Shown here in pieces: positions 1 through 9,650 of a DNA stretch of 64,000 nucleotides. Position numbers and translations under genes: made by a program. Numbering within the stretch: position 1 is the first letter of the stretch; each line of letters opens with the position of its first letter. Source of the DNA: Paguma larvata (lineage: Eukaryota > Chordata > Mammalia > Carnivora > Viverridae); assembly GCA_030068075.1 (NCBI GenBank), contig CM057839.1, forward strand, positions 55,146,960 through 55,210,959, in the 5' to 3' direction. The notes under the pieces are model-generated. The model ran no database searches, was not told where the DNA came from, and worked only from the letters and a program-made list of their open reading frames with translations.

Positions 1-519
1 ACAAGTGGCAGGGATCCCTGTGTTTTTTACAAACAGATTAAAGACAAGAGTTCAAAAAGAATGTTGTTACTTATGAGCCTCCCAGATATGGACTTGACTG
101 AACGGCCCTGAGCAAAAACAGACTTCCTTTTAAAAAGTAATTTTCAGAAGCGGTGCCTGCTCCACTTCCTTCTAGAAAGGTGTTCTTGTTTCAAACAAAT
201 AACCAGCAGGTGTTGGCTTTTCCAGGTGATAAAACGAGAACATTTTAGAGCTGGGGTAGGCCCACAGCGATTCAAAGCCATGTCTAAGGACGCGGCTGAG
301 TAGTGGCAGGGAGAGGATGACAAGCCGGGTTGGCCGGTCACTACGGAGCATGAGCCTCTCTGAGAGGGAGCCCGACACAGGAGAGAACCGTGAGGAGAAA
401 CAAAGTGCTGGCCCTAGGCCAGGAGGTCCACCCCTCCACTGCCTGAGCTTTGGGGCAATGGATAATTCACGAGATACCATCATGTGGTGTTTTGGCTCGT
501 GGTCACCTTGCTTGTCGTT
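1..519. other. Unassigned non-coding DNA
   Basis: I see no repeat, exon or regulatory element that I can support here. Overlapping short frames occur on both strands (for example 317-703 on + and 172-483 on -), but they have no recognisable domain and no splice context. Confidence 0.5.
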
Positions 520-620
520 TGGTAAGCATTCAATGAAACAAATATTTACTGAGCAACTACTACACGACTGGCACTGTTATTGTTTAGGAAGCACTGGGGT
601 AAAAAAAGCTCGTGCTTCCT
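520..620 (-). repeat. L2-like 3' end fragment
   Basis: The run 'caaatatttactgagcaactactac' style matches the reverse complement of the L2 LINE 3' end (aaatatttattgagc followed by a tactatgtgcc-like stretch). It is old and diverged; the edges are approximate. Confidence 0.5.
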
Positions 621-1550
621 CCAGTAGCTTAGGTTCCGGCAGACGGGAGACAGTGACTGAACCTATGCATTCATACATTTCAGTGCCGCTGGCCGGCAGG
701 TAGTATGGGTATAAGCAATGACTGGCATCTTCTCAAAATGCGTCCCATTGTCATAAATGGGGTCCTCTGAATCAGAGAGGCTTACGGTACAAAGACAAAA
801 TCCATTTCTGAAAACAGTTTAAAGGAAGGTAAGTCAAACTGCAAAGGCTTACCATCATTCCTACTGTGATTTTCCTATGAGGGTGAGCACAGGCCAGATT
901 ACTACGAGTTAACATAAATGCAGCGGCAAAGGTCCCAGACAAAAGAGAGACTCCTGGACTCCCCTTGCCAAGTCATTCTAGAGGGGTCTCTGCCCGTCAA
1001 AGTCCGTGGTTCCATCACGAATGATCGCACAATGAGGGCAACCTCAGAGCCACGATACCGACTGCAAAGATGCAACTTTTGCAAAAGGCGTGGACGACTC
1101 CACCGTGACCTCTACGGTGACCCCATAAACGTCTTTCAGACCATAAGCAGCCAGAACTTTGATGCGGAAGAGCAGTTTTCGCTCCCAATACCCCTAACAA
1201 TCTTACAGTGACTCCATGAAGAGACGCAGCATGTCAGATTTTAGATTTAAGATTTTCTCTGTCCAGCACCAACTACCAACTGAATACATGATCGGGAGCA
1301 CTGAAGACCCATCTTAAACGCTACCTTCTCAGTGAGGTCTCCATAGCCACCCTACGTCACGGCAACTACCCCAGTCAGTAATTCCTCTCCCCGCTTCCCA
1401 CCTCTAGTTTTCTTCTTACTCCTTAGCACTAATCCCCATTGTATTTAACCTCAAACACTAACATCCGCTAGAACGGAAAAATCTTTGAGGGTAACTTTTT
1501 TTAAAAAAATTGTATTTTGGCCACTGCTTTCTTCCCAGAATCGAGAACAG
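621..1550. other. Unassigned non-coding DNA with a 12-bp palindrome
   Basis: No repeat family or exon was recognised. It contains the perfect palindrome CTTTTGCAAAAG at 1076-1087, which occurs again just upstream of the candidate TATA box at 8678-8689. The frame 918-1211 has no domain and is treated as chance. Confidence 0.45.
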
Positions 1551-1554
1551 GGGC

Positions 1555-1622
1555 ACATAATAGGTGCTCAACAAAAATATTCATTGAGTGTCAATGCAAT
1601 GAATGAACAAATAGTACCTAAG
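1555..1622 (+). repeat. L2-like 3' end fragment
   Basis: The string 'cacataataggtgctcaac' followed by an attcattgagt/aatgaatgaa tail is the typical 3' terminus of an L2 element in forward orientation. Only the last 70 bases are recognisable. Confidence 0.5.
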
Positions 1623-2439
1623 AATGGTTCTGTTGGTTATTTCTGTTGCCTCGGTAAGAAAATCAAGAATAGATGTCAACCTCTAGAAGAAACTGGAGGT
1701 CACGGCCTAAAATTTCTGTTCCACTGTTTCCTTAGAATAAAGGAAGTTAGAGAATAGAAATCATAAACAAGAGTTGGGGTAAAAGGTAAAATTCGTTTAT
1801 GCCACTTTTAAGGTGCCTCACTGAGCACGCTCAGTAAGAATGCAACGCAGTGAGCAAAGAGCGTGGAAGCTGTCTCGTTCACATAGCTCCCCAGTCCTCT
1901 TCCCATCTTTCTGTATCTACTTCCCTTCGTGCTTTGCGTTTAAACAAACTCTCGCCCCCAAAGACGTCAAGAGACTTCAACCATCACTCATCAAACAGAA
2001 ACCATGAAGATGCCCAATAAATTGACTCCACAGCTTCCAGAGCGTGGTCGGCAATCAGAGTAGACTACCACTTTCACACGGCTGCATCTTGACCTCGGCA
2101 CATGCTGAACTCTGTGTTCTAACACGAAAAGCACCAGGAAGGAAACAGCGCTATATCGCAATGGCATAGAGCAACGAGGCTGGTGGCATCACATGGACTC
2201 CTCCCTGACCAACTGAACTTTGGCAATGACCCTTAACTTTGAAGGTCTCCTGTCAGAAGAACACGGAGGAAGGACGGCAAGCGATTATGACAAACGGGCG
2301 GGGTAAGATTCGCCGGGGAAGACCCAACAAAGGCAAAGATCAACGAACGCCAACTGTTTGCCTCAGAAAACTGCAAGGTTGCCCAAGATGCACAAATGAC
2401 TAACTTCCTGTGGTCACCGCGTATGTCACACGTACCACT
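1623..2439. other. Unassigned non-coding DNA
   Basis: No recognisable repeat or gene. The minus frame 2233-2697 (154 codons) begins here; its translation has no recognisable domain and its left part runs through a MIR-like segment, so I do not call it. Confidence 0.45.
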
Positions 2440-2580
2440 CTCATGAAATATTTCAGGTATTATGATGTCAGTTTGGGAACTGAAATAAAGAACTTTAGGG
2501 GACCTGCCCAAGGTCTCACCATTAGTAATTACCAGTAGAACAAAAAACAAAAGCCTGACACCTGATCCAAAGCTCCTTTC
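2440..2580 (-). repeat. MIR-like SINE, reverse
   Basis: 'ctgcccaaggtctcaccattagtaa' reads as the reverse complement of the MIR core and resembles the usual tgcccaaggtcacacagctagtaag stretch. It is diverged and its edges are uncertain. Confidence 0.4.
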
Positions 2581-2933
2581 ACTGATATTTACATATATCG
2601 TTGGGGCTGAAAGTCGAGATATTTTCAATTTCATTAGCAAAGTAAATTTAAGAACTTTCCTATTAAATCTGTCACAAAACAAAGGATTAAGAACCACATC
2701 ACTATATTTGATTCCATGTCTCTAGCACAGTTGTGCCCAGAATGTTATGATTATACCTATTCGTGTAAAAAACAAAAGAGTCACCATACATACATCTCCA
2801 ATATGGGACTATTTATTTATAAATATTATTTAGGCACAGCTATTCCAATATATTATGTAATTTAAAAACTCATGAAAATAGCATTTTGTTCTTGTTTTCC
2901 AATAAATCATCTTGTAACCTAAAGGTATATACC

Positions 2934-2969
2934 ATTTAAGTAAAACATTACTTAATGTTTTACTTAAAT
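2934..2969. repeat. Perfect 16-bp inverted repeat with 4-nt loop
   Basis: The left arm ATTTAAGTAAAACATT (2934-2949) and the right arm (2954-2969) are exact reverse complements around the loop ACTT. No consensus tRNA or miRNA hairpin length is reached. It sits 29 bp upstream of a SINEC. It may be the remains of a small palindromic DNA transposon or a chance AT-rich cruciform. Confidence 0.85.
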
Positions 2970-2997
2970 CCTTTTATATAAAAAACAATATCAAACA

Positions 2998-3230
2998 GGG
3001 GCGCATGGGTGGCTCAGTCAGTTAAGTGTCCAACTTCGGCTCAGGTCATGATCTCACAGTTCATGGATTTGAGCCCTGTGTCGGGCTCTGTGCTGACAGC
3101 TCAGAGCCTGGAGCCTGCTTCAGATTCTGTGTCTCCCTCTCCCTCTGCCCCTTCCCCACTCATACTCTGTCTCTCTCTCTCTCAAAAATAAATAAAACAT
3201 TTTTGAAAATTAAAAAAACAAACAAAAAAT
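2998..3230 (+). mobile_element. SINEC (felid tRNA-derived SINE)
   Basis: Full-length copy: tRNA-like head (gggcgcatgggtggctcag), body with gctctgtgctgacagctcagagcc, CT-rich tract and an A-rich aaaaataaataaaac tail. Non-autonomous, mobilised by L1 machinery. It follows the hairpin at 2934-2969. Confidence 0.93.
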
Positions 3231-3354
3231 TACTTATACATGAACATTAGATAACCAAATAAGACTTACAAAAAATATTAATTCAAAAATGTACCCAAAG
3301 TAAGGGAAGGTACTTGCACTAGAACAATGTCAAGGTTCTCATGTTTGGGCCAAA

Positions 3355-3960
3355 TTAAGGGGGGAGCCATATTGGAAAACAGTGTGGCACTTCCTCAAAT
3401 GGTTAAACACACGGTTACCATTTGACCTAGCAATTCCACTCGTGAGTATACACCGAAGAGAACGAAAGCATATGTTCACACAAGAACTGTAGCACAAACG
3501 TTAATGGCAGAACTATTCACATTAGCCGAAAGGTGGAAACAACCCAAATGTCCATCAACTGATGCACGGGTAAACCAAGTGCGGGACAGCCATACAATGT
3601 GGTATATTACTGAGCCACAATAAGAAGTGAAGTACTAACACACGCTGCGACGTGAATGAGCCCTGAAAACATTAAGCCACAAAAGATATTTCATATTTGT
3701 AGATGCATGTTTATGAAATGTTCAGAATAGGCAAATCCATATAGAGACAGAACACAGATGAGTGGTTTTTTTCTGGGGGGAAGGAGGGAATGAGCACATA
3801 AACAGTGAGAGCTAGAGGGTACAGGGTACGAGGTTCTAAATGTTCTAAAATCAACTGTGACAGTGATGACATGTATCTGTGAATATATTAAAGCCACTGA
3901 CTTGTACACTGTAAGCGGTGAACCGTATGTTATGTGAATTCTATCTCAATCTCAATAATG
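3355..3960 (+). mobile_element. L1 LINE, 3' end of ORF2 plus 3' UTR (old, truncated)
   Basis: The segment has the canonical order of an L1M 3' end: 'ggaaaacagtgtggcac', 'cctagcaattccactc', 'cccaaatgtccatcaactgat', then the tgacttgtacactgtaa/tatctcaat 3' UTR end. The 5' part is missing, and substitutions and frame breaks show it is a dead copy. Confidence 0.8.
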
Positions 3961-4324
3961 CCGTCCAAAAAAATGAAATGGGAGGAAGTAGCCATCTCTC
4001 TTCACAAAAGGTCTAAGAAGCCTAGAGAATGCTGGTGTGCGTGGGCAGGAGGATCGAAGGAGCCCAGGCTGTAAGTCAGGCTGCAAACAAAGACGCTGAA
4101 AGGGGAAATAGAGAGTAAATAAAGGGGATACTGAATATATGTGCCGAAAGTAGGTATGGAGAGGAAAGAGGAAGTAGAAGTGAAAATGCCACAACAGAAC
4201 TATCTAGAAAAAGAAAAGAGAAAAAAAACAAAGGACTGGTAAAGACATCATCAGCGTGATGGCAAGAAGTAACTGGGCACCAGTTTAGGTTTGAAATTTT
4301 CCATAAGCAAGACCCTACACTGAG

Positions 4325-4435
4325 AGGCCAGACATCCGCCCTTATCTTTAAACCAGCACCGTGAGGGACGTTCTGCTGGTCCCAGTTTATAGACGGGAAA
4401 CAAAGTCAACGCAGCCAAGTATTGTGGTCATGGAC
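4325..4435 (-). repeat. MIR-like SINE, reverse
   Basis: 'cagtttatagacgggaaacaaagtcaacgcagcc' resembles the reverse MIR 3' half (ttttacagatgaggaaactgagg). Diverged. Confidence 0.35.
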
Positions 4436-4507
4436 GGCCAAGTGCCTATCTTTTAGAAATACACACAGACATATTTAGAAATGATAGAATTTCTTGCATT
4501 TGCTTTA

Positions 4508-4716
4508 AAATTTTTTTTAATGTTTATTTTTGAGGGAGAGAGACCCAGAGAGGGAGCAGGAGAAGGGCAGAAAGGGAGGAAGACAGAATCTAAAGTGAGC
4601 TCCAGGCTCTGAGCTGTCAGCACAGAGCCCGACATGGGGTTCGAATTCACCAACAGTTGAGATCATGATCTGAGCCGAAGTCAGACGCTTAACCGACTGA
4701 GCCACCCAGGAGCCCC
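4508..4716 (-). mobile_element. SINEC, reverse
   Basis: Reverse copy running from a T-rich tail (tttttttaatgtttatttttgag) to the head complement (gagccacccaggagcccc). Target-site duplications TCTTGCATTTGC.TTA flank it at 4492-4507 and 4717-4732, so the insertion is intact. Confidence 0.95.
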
Positions 4717-5049
4717 TCTTGCATTTGCCTTAGGATAATACAGAGGGAAGTGCCAGTGGGGGCTATGGATGACACCCAACTAGCCATGCTGATAATTGTT
4801 GGAAATGAGAGAAGGGTCCATGTACTATTCCCTCTGCTTTTAGGTTTGAAATTTTCCACATGCAAGCTCCCTAGGTCAAAGTTAACAAAACAAAAACAAA
4901 CAAACAAACAAAAAAACCTTCAACATTTGCCACATCTGTCCATGGGTCCCTGAGTTACCTTCTGACCTACAGCCCCTACATCCCTTAACCTCTATACCCC
5001 TCTGCACCCCTCCCTACGCTCCTCTATAGTCTTCTGTACCCCCTTCTCT

Positions 5050-5345
5050 ATTCAAATTTACCTTTGGAATGAGACTTTCCTCATCACCTTTTTAAAAGTG
5101 CATCCCTCAGGTGCACAGTACCCTCATTTACTGCCCTATTTTATTTTCTCCAGAGCACTCACCCATTACCTTAGCCGTCGTCATCAGTTCCTCCCTAACG
5201 CTTGTGTGACATTTACTAGGTGCCTGTCACTGTTCCAGATTTTCTACACACACACACACACTTGGTCCCTCTAACAACCTAGGAGGTAGCTATAACAACC
5301 CCATTTTCATTTGACAGATGAGAACCCGAGGCACAATGAATAAAC
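5050..5345. repeat. L2/MIR-like remnant with short (CA)n
   Basis: A CT-rich stretch and 'ttactaggtgcctgtcactgttccaga' are followed by an (AC)8 run at 5246-5261 and 'ccccattttcatttgacagatgagaacccgaggc', the reverse MIR/L2 signature. The remnant is too diverged to resolve into elements. Confidence 0.4.
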
Positions 5346-6006
5346 GGAGCGTTTCGCACCCAGGCAGTCTTACTCCCAAGTTTGCCTTCTTACCTGCAAC
5401 AGTGCAGGGATGGAGGAAAGACCTTTGAATCTCATGGGTTCAAACATTTCTGCAGAATATCAAAATTTATCAAGCATGAAGTAGTTGCTCGCAATATCCG
5501 TGACCTTGGCCCAAATCTCTACCGACAGCAAGAGTCTAAGCTAAGAGTGAGCCACCAGAAGGAAACAACAGAAAACAAACCAAACCAGATTTTATATATG
5601 TCATAGGACAGTTCAAGCGATTTGACGGTTTAAAACACCCTTAAAATATGCATAATAAGAGCTCAAGTCTCCTGACCTACCGTATATAACACGGCCGTCC
5701 CAAAAGCTGTCTTCTCAAACAACTGCCAAAGAAAAGAATCGGGAGACACTTTACATAGCTTCCAGGACACCTGTTTCCTGACCCAATATAGACTGTCGAT
5801 ATAAAAGAACGTAGATGAGCACAGGGATTTAAAAAAAAAAAACCCACACCGCCCTTCTGTCATCGTCACCTGAAATCAACTGGAGAAGGGCACCTGCTGG
5901 CCGCGGGTGCTGTTCAATGTCACCTGCCCCCAACCTTTGAGGTCTAATTTACATTTATCTCCATAAACGTAAAACTAAGGATCCAAGAATAGAACTAAAA
6001 TATCAA

Positions 6007-6218
6007 AAAAAATTTTTTTTTAGTGTGTACTTATTTTTGAGAGAGAGAGAGAGAGAGAAAGCACGAGTCGGGGTGGAGCAGAGAGAGAGGGAGACACAGA
6101 ATGCGAAGCAGGCTCCAGGCTCAGCACAGAGCCCGACGCGGGGCTCCATCTCACAAGCCGTGACATCATGACTTGAACCGAAGTCGGACGCTTAATCAAC
6201 TGAGCCACCCAGGCGCCA
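6007..6218 (-). mobile_element. SINEC, reverse
   Basis: T-rich tail, GA-rich tract (gagagagagagagag), then the complement of the tRNA head ending gagccacccaggcgcc. Near-identical gaactaaa.tat duplications flank it on both sides. Confidence 0.93.
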
Positions 6219-6654
6219 CTGAACTAAACTATTTTTTAAGAAATTTTCAAACATTCGCTGTTGAGCAGATCACGTCTAAGTGTGTAGATCATCTCGGCGT
6301 CTTCTCCTTTGTCATTTTCCAGCCTACTGTTAACGATGACGAAAACGCTTGCCCCCGAAACTTCCTTTTGCCTGCTGACGGTATTTCCCTTTCGCAGTTC
6401 ACACTTCGCGTTCCAGTGAGAAATAAAGCATTCGTTATTACTTTCTTGTGGATGAGAACACTGAGACCCAGGAAAAGGAAGGGAAATGAAGACCACATAG
6501 AAACTCGGCAGCAAGCTCAGCGTTGGGACCCTGGAACCTTGCTCCAGAGCCCCCAACCTCACCCTCATGCTGCCTGCATGTGTGTGGGATAAGACAGTGC
6601 AAAAATTAAGAGAGAAAAAAGTACCAATCAAATATAATTTTTATGCCAATCTGA

Positions 6655-6768
6655 AAATTCCTCACTTACTAGCTGTGTGACCTTGGGCAAGGCACATAAC
6701 CTTTCTGTACTTCAGTTTCTTTACAGACTGTTGTGAGAACTTAATGAACTGTAGCATGCATATCTCAG
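6655..6768 (+). repeat. MIR SINE
   Basis: 'actagctgtgtgaccttggg' followed by caaggcacataacctttctg and a ttgtgagaacttaatga end matches the MIR core and 3' part in forward orientation. This is an ancient tRNA-derived SINE shared by all mammals. Confidence 0.8.
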
Positions 6769-6769
6769 T

Positions 6770-6834
6770 CTATTCTATATGAGATAGCTTTATCATCACA
6801 CACACTATTCCATACGAGATAGCTTTATCATCAC
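6770..6834. repeat. Two-copy local tandem duplication
   Basis: A 30-bp unit (ctatt.. gagatagctttatcatcac) occurs at 6770-6799 and 6805-6834 with only two differences. It abuts the MIR 3' end and looks like a recent slippage or repair duplication. Confidence 0.85.
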
Positions 6835-6958
6835 CATCAGTCTTATTTCACAAAGACTTACAGTTTAGTATATGACACCACAATTAAGGAGACCTAGGTT
6901 ATTTCCCAACCTTGCAAATGAGTCATCTTTCAAATCCTTTTAATTAAAATGAAAACTC

Positions 6959-7175
6959 GGGACACCTGGGTGGCTCCGTTAAGCCTCCGACTTCAGCTCA
7001 GGTCATGATTTCCCAGTTCGTGGGTTTGAGCCCCCCATCAGGCTCTGTGCCGACAACTCAGAGCCTGGAGCCTGCTCCAGATTCTGTGTCTCCCTCTCTC
7101 TCCCTCTGCCCCTCCCTTGCTCACACTCTGTGTCTCTCTGTCTCTCAAAGATAAGTCAATGTTAAAAAAAAAAAG
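6959..7175 (+). mobile_element. SINEC
   Basis: Head gggacacctgggtggctc, body with gctctgtgccgacaactcagagcc, CT-rich tract, tail of a ataagtcaatgtt(a)n kind. The A-box area lacks a few bases (ccgttaagcc), so this copy is slightly deleted. Confidence 0.92.
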
Positions 7176-8180
7176 GAAAACAAAAGGAAAATGAGAAAAC
7201 AATCAGAGATCTTGGTGACACTGACTTGCGAACCTTACTTATCTCTTCAGAAAAGATACAACATGATACACGGCATTAGTATTGCCCCTGTGGATAATCT
7301 CTGGAAGGCTAGACAAGCTTATTGAAAAAGAACTGCTTACACAACCAACCATGTGACTCATCCCTTTCCCTATAAGAAATAAGAATCTAAATTTAGTAAC
7401 AAGGGAAACTATTCAAATTTGGCAATGCTATTATTTGTGTGCCCTCAGAGGGGTGGGAAAATGCAAGCCGCCTACTCTTTCTCTACCTCCTTGCGATATG
7501 CAATATCTTCCTCTCAAGACCATCAAATTAAAATGCTTATTCCTGCCTGTTTATCCTTGGCTCTGGCAGAGTTCTCCCTGTGTCAGAAAACAAGACTCCA
7601 AGTTTCGAAAGCCAATCATGTTTTCAGAGTCAGGAAGAGCGTCTGGAATCAAACCTAACCCTCAGAGGCCATGACCGGTTTTCATCAGCTTTCCTAGCGT
7701 CTCCCTCAGGCCCTAAAGAAGATGAGGCAGGCACAGTTCCTGTCCCCTGAGGCCACTCTAAGGCGCAGCGTCAGGTAGTAGTGCTCGGGAGAGGGACCAG
7801 ATGAACACACTGAGGGAGGCCACACCCGGACACTGTGGACAGGTAAGCAGGGAAGTGCCAGCGCTGCCCTGAAGCCGCTGCCTTATCTCTGCTCCAGACA
7901 GGGGTCTGCTGGCAGCGAGGTGCGGGCGGCAGTGTGGTGACGCCTAATAGAATAGAAACCCCACTTCTGCTTTGCAAAACACTACTCTCCCTCCAGCTCC
8001 CTCCCAACCCTCCCAGTGAGGTAGGGCAGGGACCCTCCCACTTCTTGACTTGCCCAAACCTCGCTGCTATTCGGCCTTTCAGGACGGAGCCCACGGAACC
8101 CAAGTTTGCCAACCCTCAGTCCTTTGCGCTTTCCCATCACACCTTCGATTCGAAGATCCTTCCGAGTTCAGTGGCAGTAA
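7176..8180. other. Unassigned DNA leading into the CpG island
   Basis: No SINE, LINE or LTR recognised. GC content rises towards 8 kb. The frames 7419-7658 and 7771-8112 are unsupported. Confidence 0.45.
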
Positions 8181-8677
8181 CACACCCCTTCCTTGTCGTC
8201 TTGGTTCCCATTCGGGCCACAGAACCCCTCTTCTGGAAGTTCTCCGCCTTCTCCACGCTGGCAGTGTCACCCCGCGGGAGGCGGGCGGCGAACCCCACCG
8301 CGGCCACGGGCAGGCTGGAGCGGGCCGGGGGCGAAGCGCAGCAGTCCGGCTTTCCCGGCCGCAGCGTCAGCAGGTGGACTTCTCAGTGGGCGCTCGGACC
8401 GCACGAGCCGCCGCGCTCTCGTGCTCTACCCCAGCTCGGTTAAGCAGCAGGAAGTTTATGGTCTTTTTGCCACCAGACATCCAGACAGAGGTTTGGGTGT
8501 GCTGGGAGGGCGCCCTCCGCGGGCCCTCGCCATCTGTGTGCGCGCTTTTGGGGAACCGAGAAAAGCCAGCGCGTCCGGAGCACGGCGCCTGGGACCGCGC
8601 AGGGCGCAGGCTCTGTGCTCGCTGACAGTCACCCAGCGCTCAAGAGCCGCTCCGGAGCCTTCCGGATCCGAGTCGAG

Positions 8678-8705
8678 CTTTTGCAAAAGTCGATTCCATA
8701 AAAAG
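8678..8705 (+). promoter_or_regulatory. Candidate core promoter: palindrome plus TATA-like box
   Basis: The perfect palindrome CTTTTGCAAAAG (8678-8689) is followed eight bases later by CATAAAAAG (8697-8705). The A/T-rich box inside GC-rich flanks is well placed for initiation near 8728-8735. The assignment is inference; no transcript evidence is available here. Confidence 0.5.
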
Positions 8706-8729
8706 CCGCCACCCCCGCAGCAGAGCCCC

Positions 8730-8918
8730 TTGCTCCATTCGCCCAGGGGCCTCGGTGCTGCCCGGCGCCGGCCCCGGCGTGCTCCCAGGCTCGCGCGAGC
8801 TCCGGCGCCCCTCGCCCCACCTCAGCCCCTGCAGCAGCCGCACACTGCCGGCGCGCCCCCACCTCCGGCGCCCCTCGCGCCCCCGGCCCGCTCGCCCCTG
8901 CTCACCCCGGCTCACCAG
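8730..8918 (+). other. Candidate noncoding first exon (5' UTR) ending in splice donor
   Basis: The segment begins about 30 bp after the TATA-like box and ends at CACCAG|GTGAGC, a near-perfect U1 donor consensus with GT at 8919-8920. It contains no ATG in any frame, so if transcribed it would be a 5' UTR exon of about 190 nt with translation starting in a later exon. No following exon was recognised in the window, which would make intron 1 longer than 55 kb, or the transcript a lncRNA. The gene cannot be named. The start is an estimate; the donor is the firm part. Confidence 0.5.
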
Positions 8919-8924
8919 GTGAGC
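8910..8924. promoter_or_regulatory. Palindromic splice donor with donor sequence on both strands
   Basis: GCTCACC (8910-8916) and GGTGAGC (8918-8924) are exact inverted arms around A8917. The plus strand reads CAG|GTGAGC; the minus strand reads CTG|GTGAGC. Either strand could be spliced here, but the + site fits the consensus better. Confidence 0.6.
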
Positions 8925-9209
8925 GCATCGCGTCGGTTCCCGGCTCGCTGGTAGGCTCCGGGAGGCGACGCCAGGTCGGCGCGCGCCACCGCGGCGGAAA
9001 GAGGGAGCGGGGAGGGGGAAGCGGCGCCCTGACGCTGCCACGCCGCCGCCACCCCACCCCCATCGAAATCCCGGGCCACCGCGGCAATCCGAGAAGGTCC
9101 CCAGAGAAGCGAAGCGCAGCGGCCGGGCCTGCAGCCGGCGGGGAGACGCCGAGGACGCCGGCCGGAAGGAACTCCGGCCCCCGCGCTCCCCTCCCCCAGC
9201 AGCTGAGTG

Positions 9210-9235
9210 CCCCCACCCCCCCCCCCGAGCCCCCG
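9210..9235 (-). promoter_or_regulatory. G-quadruplex-type run, minus strand
   Basis: Consecutive C tracts on + (ccccc, a long cccccccccccc tract, ccccc) give four or more minus-strand G runs with short loops, within the CpG island. Potential only. Confidence 0.5.
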
Positions 9236-9488
9236 GTGACGCGGGCTGCCCCGCGTTCGCTCCCGAAATCACGGCGTGCCCTCGCTGGGCGCCCCGACGC
9301 AAGCGCGCTTTCTGGGGCTGCACCGCCGAGATGCACGCAGACCTGGCGGACGCGCACTCCCAGCCCCGGGCGCCTCGCGCGGCGGCGTTCGGCGTCACTG
9401 CGGGTAATGGCCTGAGATAGGGAGTGAGCCTCCCGAGTACTTGGGATTCGTCCGCACGGAGATCTACGCGCGCACCCGAGACCTCAAA

Positions 9489-9497
9489 CTTACCCCG
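9489..9497 (-). promoter_or_regulatory. Candidate minus-strand splice donor
   Basis: The complement reads GGG|GTAAGT with GT at 9493-9492, a strong donor sequence in the right shoulder of the CpG island. It would suit a divergent transcript starting to the right of it. No TATA box or further exon supports it, so this is inference. Confidence 0.3.
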
Positions 9498-9598
9498 AGC
9501 GTGACCTCAGCGGGCTGCTGCGCGCGGAGCCCCGCGACGACGACGACTTTCCGGGCAGCTGCCGTCCTACCTAATCATCGCCTAGTTCTCTGGAAGCA

Positions 9599-9624
9599 GG
9601 GGGCGGGGGAGGGGGGATGGTGGG
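9599..9624 (+). promoter_or_regulatory. G-quadruplex-type motif, plus strand
   Basis: Runs GGGGG-C-GGGGG-A-GGGGGG-ATGGT-GGG satisfy the four-tract, short-loop pattern. It lies at the right edge of the CpG island. Confidence 0.6.
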
Positions 9625-9650
9625 TCGCATCCTGACCTGGGTGGAAGCTG

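Larger units (their letters stand above)
8185..9650. promoter_or_regulatory. CpG island / candidate gene promoter
   Basis: About 1.4 kb of very GC-rich, CpG-rich sequence stands out from the AT-leaning surroundings. CpG dinucleotides are frequent throughout (for example around 8280-8340 and 8990-9360), a GGGCGG box lies at 8283-8288, and no SINEC lies between 7.2 and 18.7 kb. Such islands in mammals normally mark germline-unmethylated promoters. It contains a TATA-like box, a first exon with donor on +, donor-like sites on -, and G-run motifs on both strands. The long frames through it (8193-8954 +, 8640-9398 -) are low-complexity Pro/Ala/Arg/Gly translations expected of GC-rich DNA and are not called as genes. 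Confidence 0.85.

Noticed and set aside
2233..2697. 154-codon minus frame
   Set aside because: Partly a MIR-like segment in reverse; no domain and no splice context.
2998..3075. tRNA gene at the head of SINECs
   Set aside because: The tRNA-like head is part of a SINE; the cloverleaf is degraded and a SINE body and tail follow, so it is not a functional tRNA gene.
3009..3191. 60-70-residue frames with near-identical translations (MAQSV..., SLEPASDSVSP... type) at many places, e.g. 3009, 4517, 23357, 55362, 59399
   Set aside because: All lie inside SINECs. The shared translation reflects the shared SINE DNA, not a protein family.
8193..8954. 253-codon plus frame in the CpG island
   Set aside because: Pro/Ala/Arg-rich low-complexity translation expected of GC-rich DNA; it overlaps other long frames on both strands and runs through the likely TATA box and splice donor.
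8640..9398. 252-codon minus frame in the CpG island
   Set aside because: Same composition artefact; no domain, and antisense to the better-supported exon.
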